Source of the DNA: Blastobasis lacticolella
Lineage: Eukaryota > Arthropoda > Insecta > Lepidoptera > Blastobasidae
Direction: 5' to 3'
Assembly: GCA_905147135.1 (NCBI GenBank)
Contig: LR990056.1
Location: 17,618,001-17,682,000 of the forward strand
Length of the DNA stretch: 64,000 nucleotides
In this document: positions 41,216 through 51,024 of the stretch, one piece after another
Position numbering within the stretch: the stretch's first letter is position 1
Layout of the letters: every line of letters starts with the position of its first letter
Made by a program: the position numbers and the translations under genes
Notes under the pieces: generated by a model
What the model saw: only the letters and a program-made list of their open reading frames with translations
Databases searched by the model: none
Told to the model about the DNA's origin: nothing

Positions 41216-42440
41216 AAACTCGTCGTCGTCCTAGCGCTTATCCCGGCCTCTGCCAGGGTCCACTTTCCTACTAAATCTTCTCCACTTCACCCGGTCCTCG
41301 GCATCCTCGTGTCGCAAGCCGTTGGCTCTCGCATTCGACTCAGCGATGACAATCCATCGCTTCTTGGGCCACCCACGGGGCCCCTTTCCTGATACCGGCA
41401 GATTCAGGCATCTATTTCCCACATAGCCCTGAGGCCCAGCGCAAACGAGCCTCCTAGATCTTATCTGCGAAATCCCTCAAGCCAAGGCTACCACGGATGT
41501 ACTCGTTACGTACTCGATCGAGTCTCGTAACTCCGCACATCCACCGCAGCATTTTCATTTCATTGGCGTGGAGTTCGCGAACGTGTTTCGTCAGCGCTGG
41601 CTAAGTCTCGCAATCATAGAGCATTACCGGTCTAATTATACTCTGTTATATAAGCCCTTTGAGCTTTAAAGGGATTTTAGGGTCATAGGTGACTGCAGTG
41701 AGTTCCCGCCACTTGGCCCAAGCTGCAGAGATTCGGGACTTGACATCGGGGCCGATATCGCCGGACTCGTGCATCACAGATCCGAGGTACTTGGATTTAT
41801 CTGTTCTATTGACAGCTTTGTTACCTACAAGGATGGTTTCGGGATCTACGCTGCAGCTGGCAATATACTCCGTTTTGGCGACATTCAACTTCAAACCACC
41901 GTTTTCTAGCATATCCTTCCACGTTTTTACTCTGGTCTCAAGATCGTGCCTAAACTTGCTCACCAGTACAATGTCGTCAGCGTACTTCATAAGCCAAGGA
42001 GGCATGTCCTGAATTTCCGCTGAGAGGGCATCGAGCACAATGCAAAACAACTAAGGGCTCAGCACAGAACCCTGGTGCACACCTACAGTAATCAGGAAGG
42101 GATTAGTATGGCCTACGATGGTTTTGATGACGGCTCCGGTATTGGCATACATATCCTGTATAATACTAATGTACGCTTCAGGCACAGACTTTGATCTCAG
42201 AGCCCACCAGATTATCTCCCGAGGACAGGACACTGTCGGAAGCCCTCTGCAGGTCGTGAAATGCGTAATGCAACGGTTGATTCCTACTGCATTCCGACAA
42301 GGAACAGTCCTGGCGAAGTCTCTTGTCCAAAATATGATAGAGTAGCTTCATTGTGTGGCTTACGAGTTTAATACCTCGATAGTTGACAGGAAACTACCGT
42401 GCCTTATTTAGCACCCGACTCTAGCATTTCATCCAGGCAA
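41216..42440 (-). pseudogene. RTE-1 reverse transcriptase pseudogene (3' half)
   Basis: On the minus strand from 42400: YRGIKLVSHTMKLLYHILDK (RT motif region), then EAYISIIQDMYANTGAVIKT, HQGSVLSP followed by an in-frame TAG at about 42048-42050, then LFCIVLDALSAEIQ, MKYADDIVLV (catalytic YADD), ENGGLKLNVAKTEY and YLGSVMHESGDIGPDVKSRI. This order is that of RTE-clade elements. Further frame breaks lie near 42250-42340 and after 41646. The coding part ends with ANGLRHEDAEDRVKWRRFSR and a stop near 41231. The endonuclease is absent, so the copy is 5' truncated and dead. Confidence 0.9.
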
Positions 42441-42484
42441 GATGGCGGGAAATTACCTGGCTAGCATAACAAAAAAATATTTTA

Positions 42485-42560
42485 TTATAAAAGAATTATT
42501 TACGTGATTGCCAAACGCAATTTCATTATAATTATTTACGTGATTGACAATCGCAGTTGC
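42485..42560. repeat. short direct repeat
   Basis: AATTATTTACGTGATTG occurs at about 42493-42509 and 42531-42547, followed both times by a CAAnCGCAnTTnCATT segment. Confidence 0.55.
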
Positions 42561-42950
42561 ATTGATAATTTGCTCTATCCGCAACGAAATCAAAGCCTTA
42601 TCTGGTCCTTCGAGTGCCCTCCGCGCCCGCCAGACTGCCCGCTGCAAACAGGGTTATTTACTGCGGCTCTGTCACGCGCTGATTGTACGGTTGTGGCGAC
42701 GGGACGCGAACTTTTATTCCGTTGTAAACATTTTGACGTATTGCCCTGTTTGGGGTTGCTTCGGGCTGCCGAGTTTGGGAGACTAGCGGCGGTTCGCGTG
42801 GACAATGACGCGGTCGCCGCCATTTTGAATTTACGATGACGTAATGTAGCATATGGTTCCCGAGAATGTGCCTTCGAAGTTTGGTGAAAATTGGTCCAGT
42901 AGTTTAGCCGTGAAAAGGTAACAGAGAGACAGAGTAACTTTCGCAATTCA
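42561..42950. other. CpG-rich unassigned segment and Helitron-like fragment
   Basis: 42600-42840 is unusually CpG-rich for this window, with overlapping open frames on both strands and no domain. 42860-42930 (GAAGTTTGGTGAAAATTGGT, CCAGTAGTTTAGCCGTGAAA) has the wording of lepidopteran Helitron 5' regions. Confidence 0.35.
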
Positions 42951-43139
42951 TAATATTTGTCAGAATTAAGTTAGTTAGGATTTGGATGATGGCTCTTTTT
43001 CCTAGTTTAAAATGTTTAGGGCGTAGAAGAAGATTTTCATAATTTTTATTAAACATCCGAAAAAGAGGGGTAAAAGAAGTTTGAAGAGTGTATTTGTTTT
43101 GTCTGAGACACGGAGCAGAATAAATATTTAAATAAATAT

Positions 43140-43403
43140 TCGTGGACAAATTCACACAGCGCCATCTATTCCCAAACTAAGGAAAGCTGGTACTATGGGT
43201 GCTAGATAACTAATGCTTAAATACTTTTTTAAATACATTCTTATAATACATAGAACACCCAGACCCGTAACAGAAATTAAAATTCATCATTTAATATTCT
43301 GCCCGGCCGGGAATCGAACCCGGGAACTCTTGCGTGGCAGACCACGTAAGTGACAGACCAGGCCAGTACCGGCGTGGCAGACCATTGAACCACTCAGGTC
43401 TAC
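43140..43403 (-). mobile_element. SINE-B copy with internal head duplication
   Basis: Minus strand: GACCTGAGTGGTTCAATGGT, B-box GGTTCGATTCCCGGC, body CTGTTACGGGTCTGGGTGTT and GGGAATAGATGGCGCTGTGT. In the head, the GCGTGGCAGACCA segment appears twice (about 43333-43345 and 43371-43383), so about 40 bp were duplicated between the A- and B-boxes. Confidence 0.85.
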
Positions 43404-43526
43404 AAAGAAAAAACTGCTCTGAGTCATTGGAGATCCCGAGTGCATGGACCGATTTTGATGTGTAACCATGATCCAATCTGTTTATACACATGGCATGGTA
43501 TTAGCACTGGTATGTGTGTATTACAC

Positions 43527-43612
43527 ACACGCAGGCGAATAAATGTACAGGTTTCATCACAATATGTCTCCCACACCGTGAGAGCATCGGTTAGTGCTCA
43601 ACTATTGTTGTA
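43527..43612 (-). mobile_element. SINE-A fragment
   Basis: Minus strand: GAGCACTAACCGATGCTCTC and GTGATGAAACCTGTAC ending in the GCCTG segment. Confidence 0.5.
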
Positions 43613-43719
43613 AACACTATGAAACCCTATCCAGCATTATCTCTTTTGTAAAAAGCTAATAGCTCTCGGTACATTGACTTAAAATCTTGGAAAATCTCTA
43701 CGTACCTACCATGGCTTCA

Positions 43720-43885
43720 AACTGATCTTACTTGAGTGGCGATCGGCACAATATTACCGTCAAAATTAAAAAAATGAGAAGTCATAGATCCGTATTTAAA
43801 TGCAGTACCTACGTTCACTCAGCAAAGAGTCGCTGTCAGAAATTGTCTTACATCGCTTAGTAAGTACTTACAGTGCGACCAGCTC
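43720..43885 (-). repeat. Rep-J copy
   Basis: CTTGAGTGGCGATCGGCACA, TTACCGTCAAAATTAAAAAA, ATCATAGATCCG-type segment and ACGTTCACTCAGCAAAGAGT. It is immediately followed by the LINE-2 tail. Confidence 0.55.
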
Positions 43886-43887
43886 AT

Positions 43888-44075
43888 ATTTTTTTTTATA
43901 CCACTAATGTGGCAAATATTTTTTATTTATACCACTACGGTGGCAAACAAGCTTGCGGCCTGCCTGATGGTAAGCAGTCACCGCAGCCTATGGACGTTTG
44001 CAATACCAGGGGCATCACCCACGCGTTGCCGACCCCGTAAAAACCTTTTAACCCCTTTCTTGAAGAACTCCATGT
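43888..44075 (-). pseudogene. LINE-2 3' end, best copy
   Basis: On the minus strand, HNMEFFKKGVKRFLRGRQRV then GDAPGIANVHRLR and a TGA stop, followed by CTTACCATCAGGCAGGCCGC, AAGCTTGTTTGCCACCGTAG, GGTATAAATAAAAA and a repeat of the CCACATTAGTGGTATAAAAA terminus. It defines the normal C-terminus of LINE-2, against which the chimera at 3300-3546 is recognised. A jockey/CR1-like relationship is inferred from the C-terminal FxxxVKRFLRGRQR pattern. Confidence 0.8.
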
Positions 44076-44417
44076 TGTGTGTGTTGTTGTGTTGTGCTGT
44101 GTTGTATGATGTTATCTGTGGAATAACTACCAATTGTCAGTATCTGTTGTGTCTTCTACTTTGAATGCGTCAGTTCACAGATAAGTTGGTCGATCGCTAA
44201 TCGTGTTTGAAACGCTATTTTTATTACACAAGTATTGTTCCTATTACGTAACCTATTACACACCCAATCTGAACGACTTCGTCATTTTCATTAACTAGTC
44301 CTTTTTCAAACTTGACATTTTCCTAACTAGTCTCATTTTTTACTTGTCTTAGTTTTAAATCGTTATTTTCCTACATCAGCTGCACGTTATACCAGTAGAT
44401 TGTAAAATATAAAAGAT
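44076..44417. other. unassigned spacer
   Basis: GTTGTGTTGTGCTGTGTTGT simple repeat at 44083-44107; otherwise nothing recognised. Confidence 0.3.
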
Positions 44418-44462
44418 TTTGACGAATTGAGAACCTCCTCCTTTTTTGAAGTCGGTTAAAAT
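44418..44462 (-). repeat. Rep-C terminus
   Basis: Reverse complement reads TTTTAACCGACTTCAAAAAA + GGAGGAGGTTCTCAATTCGT, as at 19172-19215. Confidence 0.6.
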
Positions 44463-44567
44463 ATTTTAAAGGTATGTTCCGGGTTTCCTACCTCGTACCT
44501 TTGTTAACTACTTGCTACTCGTATAATACAATAACCGCAACAGTTATTAATAGTACTACTACTCATA

Positions 44568-45090
44568 GGCGTAGTGAGAGGGGGGGGGGGGGGGGGGCTT
44601 CAGGGGGTTCAAACCCACTCCCGAAATAATTTCACACCGCCTGCGCCACGTAATCAATCTAGATTTTTAATTTCCGAGCTCGCTACGCTCGCTTTTTCAT
44701 TAGTTTTCTTTAATAAGTTTGAACCAAAGCTCTTTTGAACCAAAAATTGAAAAATGTCTAGCTGGCTACGCTCGCTCATTTTTTAAATATTCACACCAAT
44801 CGCGCCGCGTACTTCATTCAGATTTAAAAAGCCAATATGTAGGTATACCAAAAGTCCGAGCCGAGGTCGCTGCGCATATTCAGTCATTGGTTTTTGTAAT
44901 ATTTAGGTATCATGTTCACCCCGAGTCAATAAAGCCAAATTTGGAAAAAATTCGAGCTAACTATGCTCGCTTATTTTTCATTTTCAGTTACTTTTATTAC
45001 GATTACCCCATTATTTAAGGGGGGGGGGGATTTATATGTTTTCATCTTGAACCCCCCCCTCCCATAAACCGAAACTTGGCTACGCCCGTG
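44568..45090. mobile_element. G-run element with inverted GGCGTAG ends
   Basis: Left end GGCGTAGTGAGA plus an 18-G run (44580-44597); right end eight Cs (45052-45059) and ...ACTTGGCTACGCCC, with an 11-G run at 45019-45029. The motif CGAGCTCGCTACGCTCGC recurs four times in diverged form (about 44676, 44759, 44859, 44955), each followed by T-rich sequence. Probably a non-autonomous DNA element; no clear target duplication. Confidence 0.55.
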
Positions 45091-45342
45091 CTATAACTAC
45101 ACAATACCGAAATCCGACTCGTAATTTCGGCATTTTTAAAACGCTGCCACTTTGTAAACGGCAAAATTCAACACTACACATACCTACCCCTACAATAGGT
45201 ACAGACACAACAACCCTTCCTAGCATTTGCTAAATATACCACCCTACCATTCTCTTTGTCTCAGCACGCTGACAAGACAACCCTGCTTGGTTATATTGGC
45301 CCGCGAAACGGCTTTAGCCTCTTGTAGACGAACGACGACGTA
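45091..45342. other. unassigned spacer
   Basis: Nothing recognised. Confidence 0.3.
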
Positions 45343-46170
45343 GGGCCGAATGTTCAATCCTCAGATAAACAGTCTGTTAGCGTTTATTCGATCCGTCGAT
45401 AGCAAGTTTTTGAATTTTTAAACTGTCAGTTAAGAATTATTTGACGAATAAAACCGTTATCTGGGGAATAAATCTATCTGCCTCTTTGAGCGCCAGATAA
45501 CCGTTATTCGACAGATAGCGTCTTGATAAATCAGTTGATTTGAGGTTATATTTTGCAGTTTTTGAAGGAAGTAGGTAAATAATATGCTTATATTCGACAG
45601 CCTTGATGACCAAGCAATCAAAGAAGAGGCCCATAATATATGAATATATAAATCCACGTCATAGAAAAGATAGAATTTGCCGACTGAACTGACAAGTAAA
45701 TGAACCTCGGCAGTTGTGAAACTTGCAGATCGCTTTCTTTTTTAATTTTCTTTTGCGTTAAATTGCAATAAAAGGTAATCACCGCAAAAATATATATATA
45801 TAAACCTTCAATCCAACCATCCAACAAATAAAATAACTGTAAACTACAATGAATGAATAACCTTCCTTCTAATATTAGGTAACTCTATTCTGTGGAATAA
45901 CATTACCTTAAAAACGACGCTTGCTTGCCACTGATAGCTTCGTTAGTCTATCCTGCTCTAACAATTGTATAAGAGATATTTTTGTTTCACCTCTCTGAAG
46001 TTCGTGTTTATTTAATGCTGGCAGAATTGAAATATTCGGTCAGATACTTATCCATTAGATAAATGAGAATTGAAAAATAGACAACTGATTAACAGACCGA
46101 TAAACAGCCTGATAATTTTATTCGCTGAATAGATAACATACATTTTATTTGAGGATTGAACAATCGGCCC
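45343..46170. mobile_element. MITE-2, long form (828 bp)
   Basis: Ends GGGCCGAATGTTCAATCCTC + AGATAA and the inverted GAGGATTGAACAATCGGCCC. The right flank is TTA, the left flank GTA. The interior repeats CAGATAA/TTATCTG motifs but has no transposase. The short form is at 50786-50958. Confidence 0.7.
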
Positions 46171-46404
46171 TTAAACGAGCTTTTTTAAAGGCTTGCGCCT
46201 CATTCGCGACTCCCCTGGTGTTGCGGTAGAGAGTGGCAGTGATCACTTGTCATCTGGGGGTCTAAAAAGGCCATAATATTACATCAATTTGTCAAAAACT
46301 TATCTGCAGTGCCGCTGTTGTTCATATTGACATAACAATTCTAAATGGCGTTAATTAGTTCCAGTATTGGAACCCAGATCGGATAAGTTTGTGGCACTAT
46401 AATA
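46171..46404. repeat. Rep-G end and flank
   Basis: 46340-46400 ends CAGATCGGATAAGTTTGTGG + CACTATAA as in 10010-10056; near 46300 the sequence AAAACTTATCTGCAGTGCC may be the opposite end. Confidence 0.45.
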
Positions 46405-46994
46405 TGAATCATAATATGAAACGCTAATGTGGTCTTTCTAGACCTCCAGGTGAGCCGCTTGCTTGTTTGTCTCACTCTATCATATAAAAATCAATTTGGA
46501 ATCACTCACCTACCTTTATGCGCTGCCTGCATACCTACCAACTTTTGTCGTCAAGGGTCGGTGCCGCATTTTAAGGCAAGGAGACTCGAACAGTAATTTA
46601 TTATTGCTTGTTACATGTAAGGTACATAGAATCATCATCATGATCTTTGCGTTTCTTCGCATGTGAATGTTACTGAATCCGACGTTTGTCGCACGGATTA
46701 TAAGCGCTCGTCTACCCAGAATCCTCCGTGAATCGAGGCTGTGGCGTCAGAATAACGACGTAATACGTAGAGGAAGCGGTTTATGAATGGGCAGGGTAGC
46801 CAGGGTACCAATTAGACGGTGACGTCATCAGATCCTTTGTGCCTTCGCCGCGAGGGCCGCTCATTGCCTTAAGAATGACGGCTTGATAAATAGGAACGCA
46901 GCTACAGCCTGAGGTGGGCTTAGGGAGGATGTCGGGTTTGCAAACAATGCTTTTGTACTAGCGACTCTCTGCGGTGTTCTTACGCTTGCGGTTA
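46405..46994. other. unassigned spacer
   Basis: 46448-46492 (CCAGGTGAGCCGCTTGCTTG and TTTGTCTCACTCTATCATAT) is a LINE-1-like 3' tail. The rest is unrecognised. Confidence 0.35.
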
Positions 46995-47157
46995 GGTAAT
47001 GTACTATACAGTGAGTAAATGTATCAAGGACCTTTTTGGGACTCCTGAAGTCTTTTCTTTACACTACAACATGGGGTTCTTCAAAAGGCTGGTCTACAGG
47101 TACCTCAAAGGCCGGCATCGCATCCGCGCCCCTGGATGCAGGTTCCTGCCGGTTAAT
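46995..47157 (+). pseudogene. LINE-4 (jockey-like) C-terminal fragment, interrupted
   Basis: LHYNMGFFKRLVYRYLKGRH in the plus frame (47059-47118) is a jockey/CR1-like C-terminus. It is cut by the Rep-N copy at 47158-47357; the 3' UTR resumes at 47358. Confidence 0.65.
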
Positions 47158-47357
47158 TATGTAACTATATTGCAAACAAATATCTGATTTAAATGATTGA
47201 AATTGTTACTTTTGCGATTCCGTACCGTCGATTTTATGGGGTCAGTTGCTAACAAATAAACCTAAACTATCAAATCGATTATACTTAATAGCAAAACCAA
47301 CAAATTCAATAATTGAAATCAGAGAAAAGTTGGCAACAGAGTGACGTAATTAACATA
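47158..47357. repeat. Rep-N copy inside LINE-4
   Basis: Inverted ends GTTAATTATGTAACTATATTGC-type and GCAACAGAGTGACGTAATTA. Interior matches 20097-20160 (TGAAATTGTTACTTTTGCGA). The surrounding LINE-4 parts fit together without it. Confidence 0.6.
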
Positions 47358-47430
47358 CTGGTCGACGTTGGCCACTTTCCATCAGGTGGACTTACTGTGC
47401 CTCCATTGGCAATAAAAAAAAACTTCTTTT
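47358..47430 (+). mobile_element. LINE-4 3' UTR
   Basis: GTCGACGTTGGCCACTTTCC, ATCAGGTGGACTTACTGTGC and CTCCATTGGCAATAAAAAAA. Confidence 0.65.
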
Positions 47431-47875
47431 TGTTCATACATACTCACTGGCTACTCCATTTAGGGATGCCTAGCGCTGTAAATTTTCTATACGTTGCCGC
47501 AACCGAGGGGAACTAGATTTTCCCGGCCCATATTTCGCCATACATCGAGTGACGGCTACATAGAGCTAGCCCACCGGAGCAGGCGGACTACCGGATTGGA
47601 CATTGTCCTTTTTTCCCATATTCGGCCAATCGCTTTTTTTCTTCGCCGGCTCCACTTAAACCGAGAGTGGCGCAGAATTTGACAGGTTTTTTTTTGTGAT
47701 TGATCTACAAAAGGAAAAGGAAGTACGTGGTTTAAACTAGATTAGTTGCTTAGAAATTCGCGTCTCAGATAATCTACATTTGTAAGCAACTCTGCTCTTG
47801 CTATATGAAAAATTAAAACACTTTTTACACAAGTTACATTATAATTAAATTGAATTATAGTGGAACTAGAGTCAT
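47431..47875. other. unassigned spacer
   Basis: No gene or repeat recognised. Confidence 0.3.
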
Positions 47876-47935
47876 GGTGAAGGCGGACCCCAGACCCTCG
47901 TTGTAGAGAGCACAACCGGGACATTAACGCCATAC
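47876..47935 (+). mobile_element. SINE-A 3' end fragment
   Basis: TGGTGAAGGCGGACCCCAGA and GAGAGCACAACCGGGACATT to AACGCCA. Confidence 0.6.
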
Positions 47936-48440
47936 CACTATCTTACCCCTACCCTACCCTATCACCTTTACCCTATACCCTTACCCCTACCGCAGACAGG
48001 AGACACCATGTGTGGGAAAGGAAGGAAAATTAACGCCGCTTCCAAGGTGGTTCTCCGTGGGGGAAAGAAACGAGAAGAAACCCACAGTAATACTTTACAA
48101 GAAATCAATTCCCACATTTCAAACACTGATTCCAGTCAGCATCCAGACTACAAGCCTACGTTACCCACGACTACGTTAGACTACGTTATCACCAAACCCG
48201 TTCGGTTCCTTCGCCGGATATTACCCACATTGTGTCCCTCCCCATACATCACAGATACGCCATAAAGCAAAGCTCATAGACACAGTATTAAATCAGTAAA
48301 GGGAAATGTACAGAGTCGATGGAGGTCGGCTTGCGGTGCAATTCCGAACTTTTGTCGCAATCGGGTCGGCTTTAGATAACGTACGGGCAACGCGGGCCTT
48401 TCTATCGCGCATGTGCAAGATGTGGATTGAGATATCTTCT
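47936..48440. other. TACCC-rich tract and unassigned spacer
   Basis: 47943-47993 is built of irregular CTTACCCCTACCCTACCC-type units. It does not match the insect telomere repeat (TTAGG). The remainder, including an 85-codon frame at 48008-48265, is unrecognised. Confidence 0.4.
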
Positions 48441-48441
48441 G

Positions 48442-48533
48442 AAGTCTTTTATTTGCTCTATATTATGGTGTGCTCAAAAAGGCGTAGACATGCCTTTTTG
48501 AGCACACCATAATATAGAGCAAATAAAAGACTT
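48442..48533. repeat. perfect 42-bp inverted repeat (hairpin)
   Basis: Arms 48442-48483 and 48492-48533 are exact reverse complements, with an 8-base loop GTAGACAT. The left arm starts AAGTCTTTTATTTGCTCTAT. A transcript in either direction would fold into a long uninterrupted stem. Confidence 0.9.
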
Positions 48534-48539
48534 ACCTTA

Positions 48540-48600
48540 AAGGTACCGCTTTCCATCAGGTGGACCTTTCATCCGTGTGCCTCCCTAGGCAATAAAAAAC
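48540..48600 (+). mobile_element. LINE-4 3' tail
   Basis: CGCTTTCCATCAGGTGGACC, GTGCCTCCCTAGGCAATAAA and A-run. It begins 7 bp after the hairpin. Confidence 0.65.
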
Positions 48601-48726
48601 AAAGATATCGGCTGTCGTTTCTGTTGTTTCTTTAGCTTTGTCTCTCTCGGTCGCGTGGTCGGCCGAGTTGAACTTAACCAGAGAGCGAATCAGCACGTTT
48701 TGATAGAAACATTTGACACTGATTTA
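48601..48726. other. unassigned spacer
   Basis: Nothing recognised. Confidence 0.3.
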
Positions 48727-49072
48727 CAGCTTCGGAGCCTAGTAGTTGAGGTGTCCGACTCGTAAGCGAGAGGTACCGGGTTCGGATCCCAGTGCGACCA
48801 TGTACCAATGACTCTTTTCTGAGTACTCTCTTCCTTTATGTTCATTAGTTGAACACTAACCGATGCTCATACTGTGAGAGAAAATCTTATGATGAAACCT
48901 GAATATTGGGGCGACTTAATGTGTAACCATTATCTAATCTCGTCGGAGGGTAACGGAGGTCAGACGGCAGTCACTCCACTGTAATTATCTGATCTGCCAA
49001 ATCCTGGATCATGGTCAAGGCGGACCCTAGGTCCTAGTGCGCGTAAGCACAACGGGGATATTTATGCTGAGG
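48727..49072 (+). mobile_element. full-length SINE-A
   Basis: Head GGAGCCTAGTAGTTGAGGTG and GGTACCGGGTTCGGATCCCA, body CACTAACCGATGCTCATACT, GTGTAACCATTATCTAATCT, GAGGTCAGACGGCAGTCACT and CCTGGATCATGGTCAAGGCG to AAGCACAACGGGGATA. Confidence 0.85.
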
Positions 49073-49501
49073 GAGGTCTCTTCCTCGCTGGGTGCCATTG
49101 CGTAAGCAATACCACTGGGAATATTTGTTTACCATTTTTTGCTGTAATTTGATAGTAGTTACTTCGTCTTGTTGTGGTATTTAGTGTAAATGTTTATATC
49201 TTCTTTCTTTAAAAAATATCTCCCGATCTAAGTGGCGCCCCTTCGGCGGTGACTATGTCAAGCAGCGGACTGCGGACTGCCTACCATGAGAGATGCAGCT
49301 TTACGAAAGATAACACAAGGAATACCAATAAATACAAGGATAACAGCCCCGAAAAGGAAACACAAGCGACCAAAAATTTTACAAAAACGACCCCAAAACG
49401 GCCTGTTGTCGTCAATACATAATAGCACCACCGACCTTCGTCGAGGAACTTAATTTGCCGCCCCATTGCCGTGTGAACATAAATCGCTAGCAAGCTATAC
49501 A
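49073..49501. other. unassigned spacer
   Basis: A 75-codon minus frame (49281-49508) contains a hydrophobic stretch (VFVKFLVACVSFSGLLSLYL) but no recognisable family; not called. Confidence 0.3.
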
Positions 49502-49616
49502 GTGGCACAAACTTATCTGCCTGGTAGCCAAAAATGGAACTAAGTGTCGATATATTGAAATATCATTTTGTTGTCAGCAACAGCGACGCTGTTTACAGGT
49601 CAGATATGTTTGTGTC
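49502..49616. repeat. Rep-G, probably complete (~115 bp)
   Basis: Ends CAGTGGCACAAACTTATCTG + CCTGGTA and the inverted ACAGGTCAGATATGTTTGTG. The best candidate for the complete unit of this family. Confidence 0.55.
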
Positions 49617-49794
49617 TTTGTATTGTGCGTATACGCTGCCGGTTCGTTAGTCAACGATGGTTACAGCGTTGTGTGTGATGGTAGCTAATGATAAACGAAT
49701 GAACTGGTAGATTGAATAGACTTTTGTTGACGGTCGATTTAAAATTGAAAACATAGTTTTTTTTCAGAAATATTTTTAATAGTCTAACACCATA

Positions 49795-49925
49795 TGTGAC
49801 CGAAGAGCTGGCTCTTACCTTGGTCAGAGAATAAGCATTGCTATTCAACAAGGCAACGCAGCCAGCGTTCTGGGCACAATCCCGGAGGGCAGCGGTGTGG
49901 AAGACATTTTAAATTTTTAAGGCGC
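49795..49925 (+). pseudogene. retroelement protein C-terminal remnant
   Basis: Across one or two frame breaks it encodes TEELALTLV, then QRISIAIQQGNAASVLGTIP and GSGVEDI. Paralogous to 31380-31520. Confidence 0.5.
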
Positions 49926-50635
49926 ATGTATAGTGCTTTTTTGTCTTTTTTTCTATTCTTCTTTCAATGTCATCCTTCCATTTTGTTTGTTTTATAAACA
50001 TTCCAGTTTAAAACTTAGTTAATACTTTTAGTTTTTTTGGAGTAGCATATTGCGAGTTAGATTGATGGACCGGCTTCGAAACTCGACGCTGCGCTTCAAA
50101 ACCCAGACCGCCGATGTAACTAAAGTGGGAAAACTAAAATGGAACTGGACAGGTCATATTTGCACATGTCGGAGGAGTTATAGGCTAATTAAAGTTTAGA
50201 CAACAGTTCTCGGAAACGGCGTCGCAGGCACATTGGGTGTGAGTAGTAGTGAGGAAGAAGTAGTACAAAATCTACAATCCCCGACTGCTATACAACTGAA
50301 AAGTTAGAAAGAAGCCGAATGGTGTAAGGAAATATGTGTATAAAGTGCAAACGTCGGCTTAATTTAAACTTGAAAGCAGACGGGGCCCCATTTTCATATA
50401 AGTAGGTGGACACAGATACCTTATATTTATATAAATTTATATAGTTACTGGCAAACAATGGCAGTTGAACGCGAATAGTGGAAGAATAGGGGGGACGCCT
50501 TTGCCTAGCAGTGGGATCATTTCGGCTAATATAACAAAATATACATTTAAGTTTTTTATTGTGTAAGGCTCAAGGATTGAAACAGTCTTATTCAAGAAAG
50601 TTAATAAAGTCTCACAGCACAAATAATGCACAGGG
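49926..50635. other. unassigned spacer
   Basis: AT-rich, no gene or repeat recognised. Confidence 0.3.
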
Positions 50636-50995
50636 TTCCAACTGACAACACTTGAGTGGCGATCGGCTCTATGAGTCCGTCAAAATCAACGAAATTGATT
50701 AATCATAGAGACGTGTTGAATGCAGCGCGCTCACTTATGTAGCAGAAGAGCACTGTGAGAACGCATAGTAACGCTACTTTACTTAGGGCTAATTTTGCAA
50801 TCCTCAGATAAAACATATCAGTCTGATAAGTTATTACGTGACTAAAATGGAATGGTATCGGTACTATTTATTTATGTGGAATTATAGTATGTTTTAATTA
50901 GGTAGTATATTACTTTGTCGGACAGATAAATTTTATCTGAGCATTGAAAAATCGGCCCTTAGAAGTACCTATAGTTGTTTGTGAATACGAGTGAC
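50636..50995 (-). repeat. Rep-J copy interrupted by MITE-2
   Basis: GTTCCAACTGACAACACTTG, AGTGGCGATCGGCTCTATGA, GAACGCATAGTAACGCTACT before, and GTTTGTGAATACGAGTG after, the MITE-2 at 50786-50958. Joining the flanks restores the order in 37060-37110. Confidence 0.6.
50786..50958. mobile_element. MITE-2, short form (173 bp), TTA duplication
   Basis: Flanked by TTA at 50783-50785 and 50959-50961. Ends GGGCTAATTTTGCAATCCTC + AGATAAAA and the inverted TTTTATCTGAGCATTGAAAA + ATCGGCCC. Confidence 0.85.
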
Positions 50996-51024
50996 AATTA
51001 ATAAAAAAAATAATCATCTTCATT

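Noticed and set aside
47940..47995. Interstitial telomere repeat
   Set aside because: Units are CTACCC/TACCCCT-like and irregular, not the TTAGG repeat expected in Lepidoptera.
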